From positions 34,472,001-34,536,000 of the forward strand of contig CM114273.1 in assembly GCA_050084515.1 (NCBI GenBank): DNA of 64,000 nt, given 5' to 3'. Position 1 is the first letter of the stretch; each line of letters opens with the position of its first letter. The position numbers and the translations under genes were made by a program. The stretch is from Blasia pusilla (lineage: Eukaryota; Marchantiophyta; Marchantiopsida; Blasiales). The notes under the pieces were generated by a model that ran no database searches, was not told the DNA's origin, and worked only from the letters and a program-made list of their open reading frames with translations. Below, piece after piece: positions 60,141-64,000 of the stretch.

Positions 60141-61329
60141 TCAGGGGGCTGGTGGGAATTCGTTGTTTGCAGGTAGGCAAGCGAGTTGCCTTGGTCGGGA
60201 GCCCCTGGAGACGTGTGTGTGACGTTGTGTGTCATTTTTTCTGTTCGCAAGGTCGTGGGCCGAAGCGCTGTCCGTTTTTCTCAGATTTTGCTGGTGCGGA
60301 TTGTTGGGGGACAGCAGCCGAGTGTAGCGTGTGGTGGGGCGTCGGGTGTACGCAAGTGAAGGCGTCGAGAGAGAAGGAACGGGCAGGTTTGGGTCTTGCA
60401 GCCGCCGGGGGGCTGTCAAGTAAAGGCGGCTAGAGTTAGGTCGCGAATTTTAGGGTTAGGGCGCGGACGGCGGACGGCGGGCGCGCGGACGGGCGCGACG
60501 GCGAGGGGCTGACGCCGCGCCCCCGCCCCGCATTTAGGGCCCAAGGGGCCCGTGATAGGGCCGCGTCCAAATTCTTCTCCTCTCCGACGTGGTAGCACCG
60601 ACCATAGTCGGTCGGGCGATTGTCGACATACGTGGTTGGCGGTGATGCATTAGGTTAGTCGGGCTTAACGTGATTGGAGATTTTCCGGACATGAGTGGGA
60701 GCCGACCAGGGTGAGTCGCGTTACATACATGATGTTTTGGGGCGCGACAGGGTTGCGAGAGTTTACGATGGAGGGGCAGTGTGCATGAAGCCGACAGGTT
60801 GTCCGCATCTGTTGACGGGAGGATCGACGTGTTGGTCGAGGGGAGTGTTATGTGGCGGAGATTGTCATATCATGTGGAGGAGTGCATATTGACGATGCAG
60901 CAGGTTGGAGGGCGTGATCAGGTTACCCATTCGAGTCCCTTTTCCCGCACTTGTTGTGTGTGATTGAGAGTGCTGGGTATCGGGTAGTAGCTGGTGCTAG
61001 ATGGGTGCAGTGATGGTGACGAGTGCAGATTCTTTTCATGTGTAGCATGTTGGTGGATATACGGCGGTTGCCGAGTAGGGGTCGCGTGTATGAACCGAGA
61101 GTGTGTCGCTAGGTTAGGTGAGTCAGTTGGGAGGCTCATGGTGAGCCCGAGTGTTGAGCGTGCGTGAGGCCGGGTATGTCATCACGGGATTGACGTTAAC
61201 ATAGGTGAGCTAGTGAGGCGTGTGGGAGACTCTCGGTGAGTTTGAGTGGTTGAGCGGGTGAGACAGGGTTTGTCATCACGGCGTTCTTCCAGGGTTCGGA
61301 AGAACGGGGTAGTGCGAGCAGTGGTAGTG
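60141..61329 (+). other. Element 3 untranslated leader with a very GC-rich core
   Basis: 60440-60545 is almost entirely G and C (GCGGACGG and GGCGC repeats) and ends with a GGGCCCAAGGGGCCC inverted repeat. No product is recognised. Element 1's leader has a comparable CCGCC-rich part. Confidence 0.5.
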
Positions 61330-62760
61330 GTGTGACACGGAGTGGAGTGAGATACCGAGGGGTTACCAGTGAGGAGCTCCCTCGACATCCATCCGTGACT
61401 GGATCTTCATCACTGGACACTAGGTCTAGTGAGGAGATCACCGACAGAGACAGTAGTACTTGGCAGGAGATGGACGACATGGGCCATCGGGGCATGCGTC
61501 GTTCCTCGAGTGCAGTGGGCACCATCGACTTAGATGATTTCATCCATGAGTTCGACACATGGTGCGACTTCCAGGAGATACGGACACGGACACGGTTCAA
61601 CCCTTTCATGGCATGGAAGGGGTTGTTCCAGCACTTGGAGGGTCCTCCGATGGATGACTACATGGAGTTTTGATCACTATATTCAGTAGAGATCGATGCT
61701 TGGAGGATGTATTGGGCTCCAGGGTATGTGTTCACTAGTGGTCGCGAGGCATATGATGGGATTGTGAGAGGAGAGAGACCCACACCATCAGCCCGGAGAC
61801 TAGATGGAGAGGAGGGCAGTGACACAGGCGATGTGGCAGAGACCTCTGGTGGTAGAGGGCCACCCAGCTTCAGCTCCACAGTGGAGTTCTTCCGACAGTT
61901 GGGGAAGAGCTACCAGGGCATACGCACCGACAAGCTGAAGAGTCTATAGGATTTTCAGCGACGATCGGGTGAGAGTATGAGAGAGGCCTTCACACGCATG
62001 AGGAGGCTGATCATTGCTACGTTTGAGTGATCGAGGCGCGATCACCCAAAGATTGGTCTGGGTTCGGACCGAGAACTACGGAGGAGAGTCCGAGATGCGG
62101 TCGATTCACACAAATGAAGCCCACATTGAAGGTGGTCTTTGAGTTGTCGAGCGTATTGAGCTCAACATGAGTGAGGAGCAGGTAGTGACCGCTGGATTTT
62201 CTCGAGAGTCGACGGGTCCACGAGCGGCGGTGACCCCACCGGTGCCACAGCGAGCACCAGTACCACGGGAGCGGGCCAGTGTGCCTAGAGAGCAGGGCGG
62301 GTACCGTGAGCCTATGAGGCAACGACCCGCACCTACATATGTTGCCTAGCAGGGACCGGTTTGGTCTTGTTGGACGTGTGGAGGGGCCCATAGGCAGAGA
62401 GACTACCCATAGCATGGGAGAGGACCACCAGCGCCTCCGCTTACGCAGGAGCCACAAAGGATGGCCCCACCACAGCACCAGTGTGACCATTGCCACAGAT
62501 ATGGTCACACTAGGGATAGATGTTTTGACCTTTGCCGAGGGGCACGTCCAGAGGTAGGCCGAGGGCCTGGGGGCGGTCGCCCCTGGAGGAGGTCGGGAGT
62601 TCTTCTGGGCGTGGTGGTAGAGGACCACCACCAGCCAGAGGAGATGGAGAAGGAGCACGAGCCGGCTCTTCTCTCACGATCGATCGATTGGAGCAGGATT
62701 GCTTTGCCATGACGATGATGCGGCTTAGGGAAGGCACTGAGGCTGAGCGGCTAGTGTGAC
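61330..62760 (+). pseudogene. gag: Element 3 gag, frameshifted
   Basis: The best-preserved N-terminal block among the three elements (61332-61673) contains GTIDLDDFIHEFDTWCDF and FNPFMAWKGLFQHLEGPPMDDYMEF, then a stop. The next segment (61707-61949) has YWAPGYVF and FFRQLGKSYQGI. The first zinc knuckle is CWTCGGAHRQRDY with Tyr in place of the last Cys. The second, CDHCHRYGHTRDRC (near 62482), is intact. At least two frame breaks or stops are present. Confidence 0.78.
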
Positions 62761-63051
62761 TCAGTCTCTACCTCTTACCCGACCGGGTGAGGATCTCTCC
62801 AACATGGGATTCATGTGTAGTGCAGCCCAGTTGAGGCAAATGCGATGGTGACTCGGGAGTCTTTGCAAGAGGCATAGAGCCATCGAGAGGTGGAGTTGAG
62901 ATTGACCCACCAGAGGGGACCGTTGGGCGGCAGGCCAGGGTTCCACAGTCGTTCACATTGTCGGAGGCACTACACACACCATCGATGGTGCCTCGGCGAC
63001 CAGCGGTGCCTCTGATTCGAGGCACCTACGTCGACGTCACGAGGAGTTGGA

Positions 63052-63760
63052 GTGACAACTCCTATGCCGGCTCGAGTGGAGTCAGTGTTGACTATAGTGT
63101 TGGAGGTGGCCACTAGAGTGAGTCAGACTCCGCTATTTTCCGCCTTAGAGTTGGCGACGTTGGGAGTTGGACCAGCTGAGGTGTTCCGGTTGGCAGCCAC
63201 GTTGTGTGAGCGTGGAGAGATGACTGCTTCTTGTTCCGAGGTACTTGAGGAGGTGGTGGACTTGCCCTCAGAGCCGATGCTTGGGACGTTCCCCACAGAG
63301 TCATGGCATGCGGCGGCGGCGAAGTTGGTAGATATGCCAGCTCGACCCGCCATAGAGCGAGCAGTGGTGACATCAGGAGTAGTGTTACTGGATAACCGAG
63401 CTGGAGTATTTCGCTTGGTTAGTCCGACGGGGACAGTATACCACCCGCAACGCGTCCTACTTGATTCGGGAGCGCAACCCTTGATGTTAGGGAAGGCGGC
63501 GTGTTTAGCGTTGGGGTTACGGAAGGCCGACATTGAGCCTTGTCCCTTCCAGATACAGACCTCGATTGGGGGCGTATCACCCACTTAGTATATGACTCGA
63601 CAGGAGATTGTTGTGAGAGTCCAGCCAGAGCATGCAACGGATAGTGCTATGGTGCGCACACGTGCGATTACGACTCCAACTGAGTCGTACGATGTGTTGG
63701 TGGGGAGTACAGTGTTATATCCCCTAGGATTCATTCTAGACTTCTGAGAGGAGACCGTTG
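63052..63760 (+). pseudogene. pro: Element 3 aspartic protease region
   Basis: One open frame (63052-63588) covers PLFSALELATLGVGPAEVFR, LCERGEMTASCSEV and the active site VLLDSGAQPLMLGK (Asp codon at 63463). It continues with LGLRKADIEPCPFQIQTSIGG and stops at 63586. The same frame resumes with the Thr/Arg/Gln-Glu-Ile segment and YDVLVGSTVLYPLGF (to about 63745), then TGA. It is the most intact protease of the three copies, with two stops. Confidence 0.78.
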
Positions 63761-64000
63761 TTTATCGGCCAGGATGGCGGTCAGGTGACGGTCGGATGAG
63801 TCAGTTACCCGTGCAGTTTGCGGGACGAGGTGGTCGATCACAAGGCGAGTTTGTGACCACGTTGGCGGCTTTCACAGGTAGTGTTAGCTGGCCAGGAGAG
63901 TTGTTGGAGGGGAACGCACATGCGGAGGATGTCCCAAAGAGCGATAGTCCCACGGAGAGAGACAGGCCATGGCGGGTGTCTCGTCCCATGTTAGCGATGC

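Larger units (their letters stand above)
59768..64000 (+). mobile_element. Element 3: 5' part of a third related retrotransposon, running off the right edge
   Basis: Order: 5' LTR (59768-60129), PBS (60130-60140), GC-rich leader, gag (61330-62760), protease (63052-63760). The window ends just before the place where elements 1 and 2 carry the methyltransferase (610-660 bp after the end of the active-site block). Whether this copy has the methyltransferase cannot be seen. GC content is higher than in elements 1 and 2. Confidence 0.88.

Overview
This is nuclear DNA from a plant: three recognisable host genes separated by large tracts of decayed retrotransposon sequence. The host proteins are plant-type (an AUG6/HAUS6 augmin subunit and an RRP42 exosome subunit). 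Compact introns and GA/CT-rich leaders would fit a bryophyte such as a moss, but that placement is only an inference.

Layout. 1-1556 (-): 5' half of an RRP42 gene running off the left edge, with a decayed tRNA-Cys-like sequence just upstream (1719-1790). 1800-9458: AT-rich intergenic DNA with small local duplications. 9459-15905 (+): element 1, a 3'-truncated Ty3/gypsy-like LTR retrotransposon. 15906-20950: AT-rich DNA with a broken minus-strand gene remnant. 21674-27725 (+): AUG6, 12 exons, all phases consistent. 27726-33190: intergenic. 33191-42848 (+): element 2, the most complete retrotransposon, with two LTRs. 42956-47690: old repeats, including an RNase H relic. 47700-54939 (+): a two-exon gene for a 1540-residue protein with three LOTUS/OST-HTH-like modules and a decapeptide repeat. 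54940-59767: 3' flank, a dispersed repeat and AT-rich DNA. 59768-64000 (+): element 3, 5' part only.

The main discovery is the retrotransposon family. Elements 1 and 2 carry a complete cytosine-5 DNA methyltransferase domain between protease and reverse transcriptase. It has the unpermuted motif order I, IV, VI, VIII, X and DNMT3-like residues. Element 2 also ends its pol region with a C4HC3 PHD finger after the integrase, directly followed by a stop codon. The inferred order is gag (zinc knuckles) - protease - DNMT3-type methyltransferase - RT - RNase H - integrase - PHD.

All three elements also share a Tf1-like self-priming geometry. The sequence directly after the 5' LTR (which ends in CA) is complementary to the predicted 5' end of the transcript, and R-U5 is 168-181 nt in each. 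The paired sequences differ between elements yet stay complementary, so the pairing covaries. All three copies are damaged by frameshifts, stops or truncation. Element 1's methyltransferase is the best preserved part, broken by a single TGA.
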